Shown: positions 24,549 through 33,275 of the stretch, piece after piece
How positions within the stretch are numbered: the first letter of the stretch is position 1
Layout: every line of letters begins with the position of its first letter
Source: Thermoprotei archaeon
Lineage (GTDB): Archaea > Thermoproteota > Thermoprotei > QMSL01 > B3-G16
Assembly: GCA_021162845.1 (NCBI GenBank)
Contig: JAGGXX010000066.1
Coordinates: 1-48,114 of the forward strand
DNA: 48,114 nt
Reading direction: 5' to 3'
The notes under the pieces: generated by a model
What the model was told of the DNA's origin: nothing
Database searches by the model: none
Seen by the model: only the letters and a program-made list of their open reading frames with translations
Translations under genes and position numbers: made by a program

Positions 24549-25394
24549 CTAATCCTTCACGTACTTTACGGCCTCCTCCGGTCCAACGTCCTTGTGCACT
24601 ATAGCTATGACCGCCCTGATCATTCCCTCTACATCATGATGTTGGAAGACGTTTCTACCGACAACAACTCCCCTACCACCTGCTTCCATGACGTTCTCCA
24701 CATCGCGTAGGAAATCCAGGGGTGTGACCCTCCTAGGTCCTCCGCTCATGAGCACGGGTACCCCGCTAGTGACCTTAATTACCTCGGCAAATGTCTCCCG
24801 TGTTCCTGTATAATATGTCTTTATGAGGTCTGCCCCGCTTTCCGTTGCAGCCCTTGCCCCGTATCTAACAACCTCGACATCATATCTATCCTTTATTGCC
24901 GGTCCCCTTGGATAGGCCAGCTGAAGGCATGGTAGCCCGTAGATATCGGCCATATGCTTTATACTAAACCACCTGCTCAGCATGGCATCCTCATACGGGC
25001 TTCCCCAATAGACTGTTGCGGCCACAGCATCCGCTCCAAGGGCTATAGCATCATCAACATAACCGAAGTCGCTCTGGAGGAGCCTTTGCTCCTCCGGCCT
25101 CAGATTGGTTTTACTAGTGAGTTTAACCACTAGCGCCGTTTTACCAGCCCATACATCGTATGTTAACCTAGCTATGCCGGGAAGCATCATGATGGCGTTT
25201 ACACCAGCCCTTATGGCCTTCCTAATGATTACGTGGGGATCTATATGCTCTATAGGGAAATCCCGAGGTCCATGTTCAACGCCATGATCTAAGGCAAGTA
25301 TAACCGCCCTATCGTCTCTTAGAATCCTACTCAAGCGGACGTACTTACCGACGAAGTTATAAGGGGTCATGGTCGAGAATGCGTGTTTTTCCAT
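24549..25394 (-). CDS. archaeal class I (DhnA/LsrF-type) aldolase
   Basis: 281 residues from ATG 25394. VILALDHGVEHGP opens the barrel, and ESGADLIKTYYTG carries the Schiff-base Lys near residue 190, followed by VPVLMSGGPRR and GGRGVVVGRNVFQ, the phosphate-binding loops. This is the archaeal fructose-1,6-bisphosphate aldolase family, which also includes LsrF and related aldolases. The frame is open to 25532, but the extra 46 residues look non-coding and contain the TATA box at 25424-25433, so the shorter start is chosen. It is the first gene of an operon with a PfkB kinase. Confidence 0.9.
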   Translation of the reverse strand: MEKHAFSTMTPYNFVGKYVRLSRILRDDRAVILALDHGVEHGPRDFPIEHIDPHVIIRKAIRAGVNAIMMLPGIARLTYDVWAGKTALVVKLTSKTNLRPEEQRLLQSDFGYVDDAIALGADAVAATVYWGSPYEDAMLSRWFSIKHMADIYGLPCLQLAYPRGPAIKDRYDVEVVRYGARAATESGADLIKTYYTGTRETFAEVIKVTSGVPVLMSGGPRRVTPLDFLRDVENVMEAGGRGVVVGRNVFQHHDVEGMIRAVIAIVHKDVGPEEAVKYVKD

Positions 25395-25423
25395 AGTATT
25401 CACGCGAGTATAGCTTATAGCCT

Positions 25424-25433
25424 TAAAATATAC
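25424..25433 (-). promoter_or_regulatory. TATA box of the aldolase-kinase operon
   Basis: The minus strand reads GTATATTTTA. Transcription would start near 25402, eight bases before the ATG at 25394, and well inside the longer open frame that starts at 25532. Confidence 0.6.
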
Positions 25434-25555
25434 TTTTTCACGTCTCTTGTGACTTGCGTCAGTCGTGAGAGGCACGCGACTGACTTGTGGATGTTGTTCA
25501 TCAAGGTGGGCAAAAAGATTAAACTTAATCATGCTTATTTAAGAGGGGGGATACG

Positions 25556-25777
25556 ATGAAGCATAGCTGGAACGTCATCTTACTCATCCTATCCTGGACC
25601 CTGTTCTTCGCATGTCTCTGGCAACTCGAAATAGCCTTCATCCGGGCTTGGGAACGTAAACAGCATGTAGATCTGCCGTTCAAGGGTAGAGTGAACATAT
25701 GGTTTTATCGAGACCTCCTCTATCTAGGGCTATTCATGTCAATGGTCATGGAGTTCATCGCCCTCTGGCTGTGGTAG
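25556..25777 (+). CDS. small two-helix membrane protein
   Basis: 73 residues with a first membrane helix at about 7-25 (VILLILSWTLFFACLWQLEI) and a second at about 52-72 (DLLYLGLFMSMVMEFIALWL), joined by a basic linker. A strong Shine-Dalgarno element, GAGGGGGGA, ends six bases before the ATG, unlike the leaderless genes around it. It is divergent from the aldolase operon. No family recognised. Confidence 0.65.
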   Translation: MKHSWNVILLILSWTLFFACLWQLEIAFIRAWERKQHVDLPFKGRVNIWFYRDLLYLGLFMSMVMEFIALWLW

Positions 25778-26107
25778 CCTCCCCTTAAATGCATGTTAGA
25801 ACTCGCGGGATAAGTGCTTAGGATCGAATGCTAAGCTGTGTCGTCCTAGGTAGACCACGTAGGAGGGTAAAGTCGGAGTCGCGGATGTAAGTTCAAGGTT
25901 AAGGATGCATACCCCAATGATAATTCACAGCTAGATGTTGACCGCTACCAATATTAACGATCATATGGTCTTTCTCAGTAACGACGTATATGTTAAAGGT
26001 GAGTAGAGGCATGAAGGAGGACATGGAAACCTAAGTGTGAGTGTGTGAGCTTGTCTCATATGGATAATCGCTATCCTCATGTTAAAAATAAGTAGTAAGT
26101 AAATGTT
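25778..26107. other. stretch with nothing recognised
   Basis: About 330 bp between a small membrane protein gene and the tautomerase gene. No frame of useful length, tRNA-like fold or clear repeat was seen. Confidence 0.5.
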
Positions 26108-26299
26108 CTAACTACCGAGCCGTTTGGAGAGCAGTTCACCTCCAATGCCTACGTTGTCCGGTTCATTCTCCTTAATTAACACGATAATGGCTTCTCTTTT
26201 TATCCCCGTTACCCTTACTGTCGCCTCAGTGAATAACTTCACAAGCTCTTCCTTCTGTTCCTTCGTTAACTTAGGCCCTTCAAAGAGGACTATAGGCAT
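26108..26299 (-). CDS. 4-oxalocrotonate tautomerase family protein
   Basis: 63 residues, the usual length of the small tautomerases. The catalytic N-terminal Pro follows the initiator Met (MPIVLFEGPKLTKEQKEELV). The helix KLFTEATVRVTGIKREAIIV and the closing VGIGGELLSKR fit the family. The enzyme works as a hexamer and moves protons between enol and keto forms of small acids. It is a single gene; the pathway it serves is not clear from its neighbours. Confidence 0.9.
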   Translation of the reverse strand: MPIVLFEGPKLTKEQKEELVKLFTEATVRVTGIKREAIIVLIKENEPDNVGIGGELLSKRLGS

Positions 26300-26454
26300 A
26301 TGATACCCCTATAGAGGTATCCTAAGCTCACATAAATTATTAGAAGGATTAGCTAAGACGCTGAGGTTCCTTCATTGGTATCCCCCATAGGCAAACTCCT
26401 TGCTCGGACTATGATAGTGCATGATCATCAAGTCCCGATCGTTATGCGAGGAGC

Positions 26455-27216
26455 TTATATGGCCGGGATTATGATGGGTATGCCATTTCCATCGTGAAGT
26501 ACTTCAACTTTTATCCCATATACCCTCTCCACTATTGAGGGGCTTAACTCACTGACTTTACCGCTGAAGACTATTCTGCCCTCACTAATTACTATCACCT
26601 TATCCGAGAACCTCAGGGCTAGGTTTATGTCGTGCATCGCCATGATGACGCATAACCCCTTCTTCTTAGCTAATGTCCTCACAAGGCTTAAAACCTCGAC
26701 TTGATGTTTTAGATCTAGGTGATTTGTAGGCTCATCGAGAAGAAGCACTTCCGGCTCCTGAGCTAGTGCCCTAGCCATGATCACTTTCCTCCATTCACCA
26801 CCGCTCAACTCACTAACCTTTCTCATGGCTAATCCCTCGAGATCCAAGTCCCTGAGGATATCGGAGACCGCTTTAAAGTCGCGCTTACTGGGCCTCCATC
26901 CCATATGAGGTTTTCTACCCAGCATCACAGCCTCAAAGACCGTTAGCGGGAACCTGTTCTCCTCTATCTGGGGGACGTATCCGAAGATCTTGGCGATCTC
27001 ACCTCTCTTAAGGGAGATCACATCTCTTTCATTCACGAGAACAGAGCCCTTATATGGCCTTAATAGCCTGTTTATGCACCTGAGTAACGTAGTCTTTCCG
27101 GATCCATTAGGACCTAAAATGCAGACCACTTCGCCTTTATTAACTTCGAATGTCACATCCTTGAGAACTGGAAGACTACCATACCTGAAACAAACGCCTG
27201 CTACTCTTAGTATCAC
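26455..27216 (-). CDS. ABC transporter ATPase, FecE/BtuD type
   Basis: 253-residue nucleotide-binding subunit of an importer. Walker A is GPNGSGKTTLLRCINRLL (residues about 35-52), the Q-loop is YVPQIEENRFP, the signature is LSGGEWRKVIMARALAQEP, and Walker B is VLLLDEPTNHLDLKHQVEVL with the H-loop in MAMHDINLALRF. It overlaps the permease gene by four bases (ATGA) and is the last gene of a four-gene operon for iron-chelate, corrinoid or related cofactor uptake. Confidence 0.95.
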   Translation of the reverse strand: MILRVAGVCFRYGSLPVLKDVTFEVNKGEVVCILGPNGSGKTTLLRCINRLLRPYKGSVLVNERDVISLKRGEIAKIFGYVPQIEENRFPLTVFEAVMLGRKPHMGWRPSKRDFKAVSDILRDLDLEGLAMRKVSELSGGEWRKVIMARALAQEPEVLLLDEPTNHLDLKHQVEVLSLVRTLAKKKGLCVIMAMHDINLALRFSDKVIVISEGRIVFSGKVSELSPSIVERVYGIKVEVLHDGNGIPIIIPAI

Positions 27217-28289
27217 AAATACCCCTCCCTCCTCTTAAGTAATAAGTAGAGGAAGAGGGGCACTCCCATGAACGCCGTTAGGATGCCCACTGGTAATATT
27301 AGAGGGGAAAGTACCGTTCTGCCCGCTGTATCGGCAGCCAGAAGCAGTATAGCGCCTATAAGCGCCGAGGTCGGTACTAGGTATCTATAGTCCAAACCTA
27401 TTACCAGGCGCGCTATATGAGGTGCCAAAAGCCCTATAAAGCTTATAGTACCTATAAATGCTATGGGCGTCGCGGTAAGTAACGAGGCCATGATGAGCGA
27501 AATAATCCTCACGGTCCTCACGTTAACGCCTAGGCTTTCAGCGACCTCATCGCTGGATATCAGGGCATTATAATCACCAGTTAACCACATGATGAGGGGT
27601 AAGGTTATTAGGAATATACATGATGTTATGCTCACATCAAGCCACTCGGCCTTACCTAAATCCCCGAATACCCAGAAGACCAGCGCTGCTATCTGCTCGG
27701 TGGTTCCAAAGTACTGGAGAAGTGATGTGGCTGCCGAGAATAGATACGTCATGGCTATACCCGCGAGTATGGTAGCACTTGGCGACGTTCCCTTATATAG
27801 GGACAGGAAGGCCACTATGATCGAGCACATCGCTGAAAAGGTGAAGGCATTGAAGACTACCACATAGGGGTTCATGTAAATTATGTTCTTGCCCATCCAT
27901 CCGATAATGCCGGCGCCGAGGATTATGGCCAATGCAGCTCCGAATGCGGCTGAGGAAGTAACACCTATCGTATACGGCGATGCTAGGGGGTTTCTTAGGA
28001 TGACCTGTAGAATTGTGCCAGCGATCCCTAAGCAGGCACCAGCTATTATGGCCATGATGATCCTCGGGAGGCGCAAGTTGATTATTATCCTAACTAGGGA
28101 TGGATCCATACGCCTTGACGAGGGCAGGAATATGAAAGTAAGCACCTCGACGACTTTACCTAAGGATAAGCTCATCGAGCCTATGGATATCGAAAACAGA
28201 GTTAATGATAAGAGCATAATCGCTAAGGCGACCATGACGATACTCCTTTTCTTGATTAGCCCCCTGTACTCCTCAAGGACTTGCCTCAT
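27213..28289 (-). CDS. ABC transporter permease, FecCD/BtuC type
   Basis: 358-residue permease with about ten membrane helices. Family marks are NLRLPRIIMAIIAGACLGIA, GTILQVILRNPLASPYTIGV and, near the end, FIGLLAPHIARLVIGLDYRY, the loop that docks the ATPase. It lies 82 bp after the radical-SAM gene and overlaps the ATPase gene by four bases. It should form a homodimer in the membrane that takes substrate from the anchored binding protein encoded at 29429-30547. Confidence 0.95.
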   Translation of the reverse strand: MRQVLEEYRGLIKKRSIVMVALAIMLLSLTLFSISIGSMSLSLGKVVEVLTFIFLPSSRRMDPSLVRIIINLRLPRIIMAIIAGACLGIAGTILQVILRNPLASPYTIGVTSSAAFGAALAIILGAGIIGWMGKNIIYMNPYVVVFNAFTFSAMCSIIVAFLSLYKGTSPSATILAGIAMTYLFSAATSLLQYFGTTEQIAALVFWVFGDLGKAEWLDVSITSCIFLITLPLIMWLTGDYNALISSDEVAESLGVNVRTVRIISLIMASLLTATPIAFIGTISFIGLLAPHIARLVIGLDYRYLVPTSALIGAILLLAADTAGRTVLSPLILPVGILTAFMGVPLFLYLLLKRREGYL

Positions 28290-28371
28290 TCTTTAAACCT
28301 CAGATCATATTCTCATCCTTAAAGTAAGGCGGATTCGGCTCAGAAAAAGCCTAGTCAACCTTTAGGTTATG

Positions 28372-29421
28372 CTAACATCCTATCTCTATCTCGAAGCCCA
28401 TCTCCCTAGCATTCCTTGTCACTTCGAACAGATTATCTACCATCACCACATCGCCTACTAGCCTCTCTATCTTTGAGGCGAATATGCCGTGTTTGCCCCA
28501 TGGCCTGAAGCTCTTCGTTATAGGGTAGACATGCATTATTAGATTGGCGCCTGCGAGGAGGCCCTGAACAGTATGAGCTCCGCTGATGTCCACGTTCCTG
28601 TAAATAAGCCTGGCTATCGCCATAGCCTTTAACGTCTCGAACTCCGAGCCCGGTGGCATGTCCTGAGTTGGTGATCCCCATGTAGGCCTAAACGGATGCA
28701 CTTCGATTATCCTCAAGTTCTTAAATCTCTTGAAGTAGAAGAAGAATTCAACCCAGTCTTCGTAAGGATGCGGTTGTCCCCAGTCCTCCCCTAAGCCTAT
28801 CATCAGCGTATTATCGATCCCTAGCCCGGCTTTGTCCGACTCCTCAATTATCCTTTTGCGTAGGTCAAAGTCCAGTCCCGGCCTTAACCTCCTGAACGCT
28901 TCCTCGTTTATCGTTTCAAGATTACACGTCACGCCCTCGACCCCTATATCCTTGAGCCTATAGACATCTTCGGGGAGGAATGACACATTAGTGATCCATA
29001 TGCCTACATCCCTTGAGGCCCCACATGCTATGCTCAGCTTATGGAAGGTCATCTTACGCCCCTCCTCACCTAGGTATGTCCCACCGCCTACTTCGACCCT
29101 CTTTAAGCCTTTCTCTAAGAGGGTCTTCATCGCTACTGTAAGTTCTTCATCAGTAAGTACGTCGTCCCAGTTGAAGAGCTTCTTATTAGCCCACCTAAAA
29201 CAATACCTGCATGGTGGATCTACGGTGCACGGTGTTATACTAGCTATGAATCCCATTAACTTGATCTCGTTACCGACTTCATCGTCCCTTACTTTACTAG
29301 CTATCCTTAAGAGCTCTAGGAGTCCGTCGCGATCCTGTACCTTTCTAAAGAGCATGAGTGCCTCATCCTTGCTTATCTCGTCATTTAATGCTTTTTTGAG
29401 TATCACATGAACATCTCTCAT
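28372..29421 (-). CDS. radical-SAM protein with CX5CX2C cluster motif (HmdB/BioB/HydE-like)
   Basis: 349 residues from ATG 29421. The cluster motif is CTVDPPCRYC, i.e. C-x5-C-x2-C instead of the usual C-x3-C-x2-C. HmdB, which helps build the iron-guanylylpyridinol cofactor of [Fe]-hydrogenase, is the family known for this spacing. The rest follows the BioB/HydE/HmdB barrel: KRVEVGGGTYLGEE, GVEGVTCNLETINEEAFRRL, GLGIDNTLMIGLGE. It sits inside a BtuFCD/FecBCD-type operon, between the binding protein and permease. The frame extends to 29445, overlapping the previous stop, but 29421 has a GGGGGTGAT Shine-Dalgarno. No Hmd hydrogenase gene is present in the window. Confidence 0.8.
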   Translation of the reverse strand: MRDVHVILKKALNDEISKDEALMLFRKVQDRDGLLELLRIASKVRDDEVGNEIKLMGFIASITPCTVDPPCRYCFRWANKKLFNWDDVLTDEELTVAMKTLLEKGLKRVEVGGGTYLGEEGRKMTFHKLSIACGASRDVGIWITNVSFLPEDVYRLKDIGVEGVTCNLETINEEAFRRLRPGLDFDLRKRIIEESDKAGLGIDNTLMIGLGEDWGQPHPYEDWVEFFFYFKRFKNLRIIEVHPFRPTWGSPTQDMPPGSEFETLKAMAIARLIYRNVDISGAHTVQGLLAGANLIMHVYPITKSFRPWGKHGIFASKIERLVGDVVMVDNLFEVTRNAREMGFEIEIGC

Positions 29422-29428
29422 TAGGCCA

Positions 29429-30547
29429 TCACCCCCCATCCTCACTCAGCCATGGACACGGATAGAACCAAACCCCCTTATAGGGCACATCAAGCAATTT
29501 CTCAAAATACTCCCTATGTATTTCCTCGGGGTTTACATCTTTAAAGGAATCCGGATAAGCTATCTTAGCCAAGTAGTAGGCCCCTACTACTGACCTGAAG
29601 CTTCCGAGCATTACGTAGTACATGATGAAGATTCTCCTATCTTTAACTGCCTTAACGCCGCTCAAGACTGGGTCGTTTAGCACTGCTCTGACCATCTCCT
29701 TCGCTAACTCCGTACTATTCTTGGTATAACCAAGCCAGTTATCCGACCAATCGCCGACTATTATAATATCTGGCTCCTCCTTAACTATGTACTCCACGTC
29801 AAGCTCGCCATATGCCTTAAGCTTCCCTAGGGCGATGTTCTTCATCTTTAACACATTCAATATGTAGTTCCATTTGGCCAGATCTCCCCATGTGCGTGTT
29901 GGTAGCTTATTTGAGGGGGCGAAGCCCATCCCTATGAAGACCTTTAGTTCCCGTTTTCCTTCGACGGTCCTTATACGCTCCCCGAGGAATTCCCATTTCT
30001 CCTTCCACCAATCGAGAAGCGCTTTAGCGCGCTCCTCCTCACCGAAAATCTTCCCTAGGAGCATTATGCTTTGCGGTATCTTCTTGGGATCAATGCTTAT
30101 AACAACGGCTTTTACGCCTATCTTATCCAGCTTATCTATTATCTTACCTATGGGCCCCACGTCCATCATTATCACTACATCGGGTTTGAGTTCGGCGATC
30201 AGCTCGTAATTGAGATCCCTGAATTGACTCCCGGTTACAGGCTTATCAGCCATCTCATAGAAGTAGCCCCTATCACGTATGCTCGGCTCTATGCCCACAA
30301 CCCTGTCCGCTGCCTTCATGAGCTGTACTAATTCGGCGACTTCATCATCCGTGACTATTACTTTCCTCACCGGATAGGGTAAGGTAACGTTTCTTCCAAG
30401 TACGTCAGTGATAGCTACCTCCTTGGCTGAGCTACTCATCGAGAATAAGGTTTTGTACTGGGTCAGTCTCAAGAGACCTAGGGAGAAGAGCGTTACAATC
30501 ACGATCACTACGATAGCTGTTAATACCATGGGGATGCCTCTCTTCAC
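29429..30547 (-). CDS. membrane-anchored substrate-binding protein, FecB/BtuF type
   Basis: 372 residues. An N-terminal membrane helix (PMVLTAIVVIVIVTLFSLGL) anchors it outside the cell; no lipobox Cys is seen. The family pattern follows: VAITDVLGRNVTLPYPVRKV, VTDDEVAELVQLMKAADRVV, IAELKPDVVIMMDVG, and a second lobe with YIVKEEPDIIIVGDWSDNWL. It binds a metal chelate, corrinoid or similar cofactor for the permease. It is the first gene of the operon, and its promoter carries two direct GGTGCACTATTT repeats, likely the site of a metal- or cofactor-sensing repressor. Confidence 0.9.
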   Translation of the reverse strand: MKRGIPMVLTAIVVIVIVTLFSLGLLRLTQYKTLFSMSSSAKEVAITDVLGRNVTLPYPVRKVIVTDDEVAELVQLMKAADRVVGIEPSIRDRGYFYEMADKPVTGSQFRDLNYELIAELKPDVVIMMDVGPIGKIIDKLDKIGVKAVVISIDPKKIPQSIMLLGKIFGEEERAKALLDWWKEKWEFLGERIRTVEGKRELKVFIGMGFAPSNKLPTRTWGDLAKWNYILNVLKMKNIALGKLKAYGELDVEYIVKEEPDIIIVGDWSDNWLGYTKNSTELAKEMVRAVLNDPVLSGVKAVKDRRIFIMYYVMLGSFRSVVGAYYLAKIAYPDSFKDVNPEEIHREYFEKLLDVPYKGVWFYPCPWLSEDGG

Positions 30548-30563
30548 GCTTGAGTACCCCCTA

Positions 30564-30600
30564 GGTGCACTATTTCATATACATGGTGCACTATTTATAA
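30564..30600 (-). promoter_or_regulatory. promoter with two direct repeats before the importer operon
   Basis: On the plus strand GGTGCACTATTT occurs at 30564-30575 and again at 30585-30596, 21 bp apart, i.e. two helical turns on one face. Each core GTGCAC is itself a palindrome. The minus-strand TATA box TTATAAAT (30593-30600) overlaps the first-met copy, and the predicted transcript start (about 30571) falls in the second. A repressor bound here would block the operon. Confidence 0.65.
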
Positions 30601-30941
30601 GTGTTACCCACTAAGCGTCAGTGGAGCCTCCCTTCACGGATACGGGAATAAGCTTCGTGATCTCTAAATTCCTAGGATGAGGTTGGCGCCTTCTAGATGT
30701 ATAAAGCAGTACTCCCTCTTGGGAAGGCCCTCAGCGAAGAGCATATAGCGCCTCTCATTATCATCACCGATTAAATTGAGGCTCTCAGTCCTCTAAAGCT
30801 AGAATTATGGCTATAGCTATCTGATCAAATGAAAATAGCGTCCTTTTGTTCATCGGTCATAGCAAAGGCATTCGGGCGTAACTCTTTATGCAGACATAAC
30901 CTGATATTTAGCCTGATACGATGAAGTAGAAGGGAAGTTAG
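30601..30941. other. stretch with nothing recognised
   Basis: This 340-bp divergent interval between the importer operon and the anchored hydrolase gene shows no convincing frame or repeat beyond the operon promoter at its left edge. Confidence 0.45.
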
Positions 30942-31994
30942 ATGAGCTCATGGTTAAGTTATAACCTAACAATGGCCGTAATTATTACAATAGGAGTGCT
31001 CATTCAAGGGGCGCTCTTAATGCATACGTCAAACGAATATCTGAAGTTCTACGATTACGATCGTAATCAACCGTTAAACCCTGAGCTAAGTAAATTAAGG
31101 GAGACGGATTTCTACATAGCCTATAAGGTATACTACGATAGCGCGAACTCCCAGCGGGTCCCGGCCTTGCTAGTAATCCCTAAGACCGGGAAGCCGCCTT
31201 ATCCCTGCATAATATTCCTCCATGGGTATGGGGGCAGAAAAGAAGATGTACTCGCTCTTGCTGAGATGGCCTGTAAGGAGGGATACGCTCTCTTCTCAAT
31301 AGATGCGCCGTATCATGGTGAACGAAGCGTTGAAGGAGTTAGCTTATACTCGACGGACATAGAGAGGACTAAGAGGGGGTTCATACAGACGGTAATAGAT
31401 CTCAGGCGGGGATTGGATTTCCTGGAGACCCGAGCGGATATAGATAAGGACGAGATCGGGTATGCTGGAGGCAGTATGGGGGGCATCATAGGTGCCATTT
31501 TCATAGGGGTGGAGTCCAGGATAAAAGCTGCGGTATTAGTGGTTCCTGGGGGGAACATGTCCTTGATGATAAGGGAGAGCGAGCACCCTGCTATACCTCC
31601 CATAAGGGAATATCTAAAGAGAATAGGGATGAGCTATGATGAGCTTCAGAAGACCCTAGACCCCATAGACCCGCTTAACTTCATCTGGAGGTTCGCTCCA
31701 AGACCAGTACAATGCCACATAGGCAAGTACGATCGCATAGTGCCAGCTGAAGCTGGAAGGCAACTGTACGAAAAGGCTGGGGAACCGAAGGAAGTTTACT
31801 GGTATGATACGGGACATGACGTCCCTCTAGAACTAGTAACCGCTCGTGCCCTCGATTTCTTCGATAAATACCTCAAGGGGAAGAGTATAGTAATACCACG
31901 AGAGTTCACGTTAAAACTATTCAAAATGCTGCCGTTCATGCTCCTGGTTGTAGCCATATTGATCATCGTAATCTACCTGTACCTCAAAGGGTAA
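30942..31994 (+). CDS. membrane-anchored alpha/beta hydrolase
   Basis: 350 residues. Helix at about 10-27 (TMAVIITIGVLIQGALLM) and a C-terminal helix at about 327-347 (LPFMLLVVAILIIVIYLYL) place the domain outside the cell. The hydrolase core has CIIFLHGYGGRKED (oxyanion region), GYAGGSMGGIIGA with the nucleophile Ser near 177, GKYDRIVPAEAGRQ with the Asp near 263, and YDTGHDVPLE with the His near 290. The fold is close to dienelactone hydrolase, acetyl-xylan esterase and S9-type esterases. An external esterase removing acyl groups from glycans or peptides fits the neighbourhood. Confidence 0.85.
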   Translation: MSSWLSYNLTMAVIITIGVLIQGALLMHTSNEYLKFYDYDRNQPLNPELSKLRETDFYIAYKVYYDSANSQRVPALLVIPKTGKPPYPCIIFLHGYGGRKEDVLALAEMACKEGYALFSIDAPYHGERSVEGVSLYSTDIERTKRGFIQTVIDLRRGLDFLETRADIDKDEIGYAGGSMGGIIGAIFIGVESRIKAAVLVVPGGNMSLMIRESEHPAIPPIREYLKRIGMSYDELQKTLDPIDPLNFIWRFAPRPVQCHIGKYDRIVPAEAGRQLYEKAGEPKEVYWYDTGHDVPLELVTARALDFFDKYLKGKSIVIPREFTLKLFKMLPFMLLVVAILIIVIYLYLKG

Positions 31995-32385
31995 TGATCG
32001 ATCACTTAAAGGAACGATGAGGCCCATCTGAGACAACATCGTTCACTCTACTACGTTAACTATTTAACATAACATTTAACATAACCTAGAATCATGAGAA
32101 GATAAATTCAAAACATCATGTAATTTAAGTTTGATGAGCGTATATTGTTAGATATAAAGATAGAAAATAATCGTTAATCTTAATAAATAATGAAACTATG
32201 GGTTAGAAATGGCATATTGAAGGTAGTGATGAAAACTTCAAGGAGGCATTGCTCATAGGGAAACTGATTTGCTAGAAGTAAGCCTATGAGTCCTATGACC
32301 TACGGATCTCTTATATACGAATATGAGGATTATATTCAGCGCGTGAAAAAGCCTAGATAGCTAGGCATATTAGGAGGCATCATCG
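31995..32385. other. A+T-rich stretch with a tandem 12-bp duplication
   Basis: No gene. ATTTAACATAAC occurs twice head to tail at 32062-32073 and 32074-32085. The A+T-rich composition continues into the methyltransferase gene that follows. Confidence 0.5.
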
Positions 32386-33114
32386 ATGTTAAGCAAAATT
32401 TTCAAGCTTGGATTTAGTTCCTATTCCACTATACTGAATAGCATCAAGCACCCAGAAGTCCTCCTATATTATGCCTATAATCTAAGTTATTCGATATCAT
32501 CTTCGCAGGATTATATAGGCTTTGTGGCTGAATTATTCGATTTAAATGAGGAAGAAGTTAAGAATTACTTACCCAATTCTGATAGTAGGAGGATACTAAG
32601 TCAAGTTCTCTTAAAATCCATGAGCGCGGGGCTGATGAGGAGGCCTTTGAGTTTTAAGGAATCCTTAAGCTTGTACTTGATAATACGAATTCTTAAACCC
32701 AAGGTCATAGTTGAAACAGGTGTTGGGACTGGGAGATCGACAGCATTTATACTTCAAGCTCTCGAAGATAATAATCGTGGCTATCTATATAGTATAGATT
32801 TGAATCCTGGCTCAGGTTCTGCAATACCTGATCACTTAAAGTATAGATGGTTTTTTATTTTAGGGGAATCACGAGATGTGCTACCCTATCTCTTAAGTTT
32901 ACTTAAACGGATAGATATATTCCTGCATGATAGCTCACATACATATGAAAATATGACTTTTGAATTTGAAAATGCTTGGCGTTTTTTAGTTAAAGGTGGT
33001 GTACTATTAGCGGATAATGTGGATTGGAATACTGCCTTTAAGGATTTTTGCATAAAATATAATTTATCGCCAGTGTGTCTTAGCAAGAAATTCGTTGGAG
33101 TTAGAAAATTATAG
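32386..33114 (+). CDS. class I SAM-dependent methyltransferase
   Basis: 242 residues. The SAM-binding block VIVETGVGTGRSTAFILQAL is near residue 107. Then come YLYSIDLNPGSGSAIP (acidic ribose-binding residue), IDIFLHDSSHTYENMTFEFE and KGGVLLADNVDWN, the pattern of Methyltransf_24 / cephalosporin-hydroxylase-type enzymes often found in surface-glycan gene sets. The gene and its flanks are clearly richer in A+T (AAT, ATA, TTA codons) than their neighbours, which suggests recent arrival. Substrate unknown. Confidence 0.8.
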   Translation: MLSKIFKLGFSSYSTILNSIKHPEVLLYYAYNLSYSISSSQDYIGFVAELFDLNEEEVKNYLPNSDSRRILSQVLLKSMSAGLMRRPLSFKESLSLYLIIRILKPKVIVETGVGTGRSTAFILQALEDNNRGYLYSIDLNPGSGSAIPDHLKYRWFFILGESRDVLPYLLSLLKRIDIFLHDSSHTYENMTFEFENAWRFLVKGGVLLADNVDWNTAFKDFCIKYNLSPVCLSKKFVGVRKL

Positions 33115-33275
33115 ATGAATGATTTATAAGATTAAGAAGATCCTTAAATGAAAAATGGATTAATATATTACTGGCAACGCTGATTCATGTGTCTTGCTGA
33201 TTCGTTACTTTAGCTAATTGTAAGGCTGACTTCTATGATCCCTAATGCCGGCCTACATTCCTGTTAATAAAGCTT

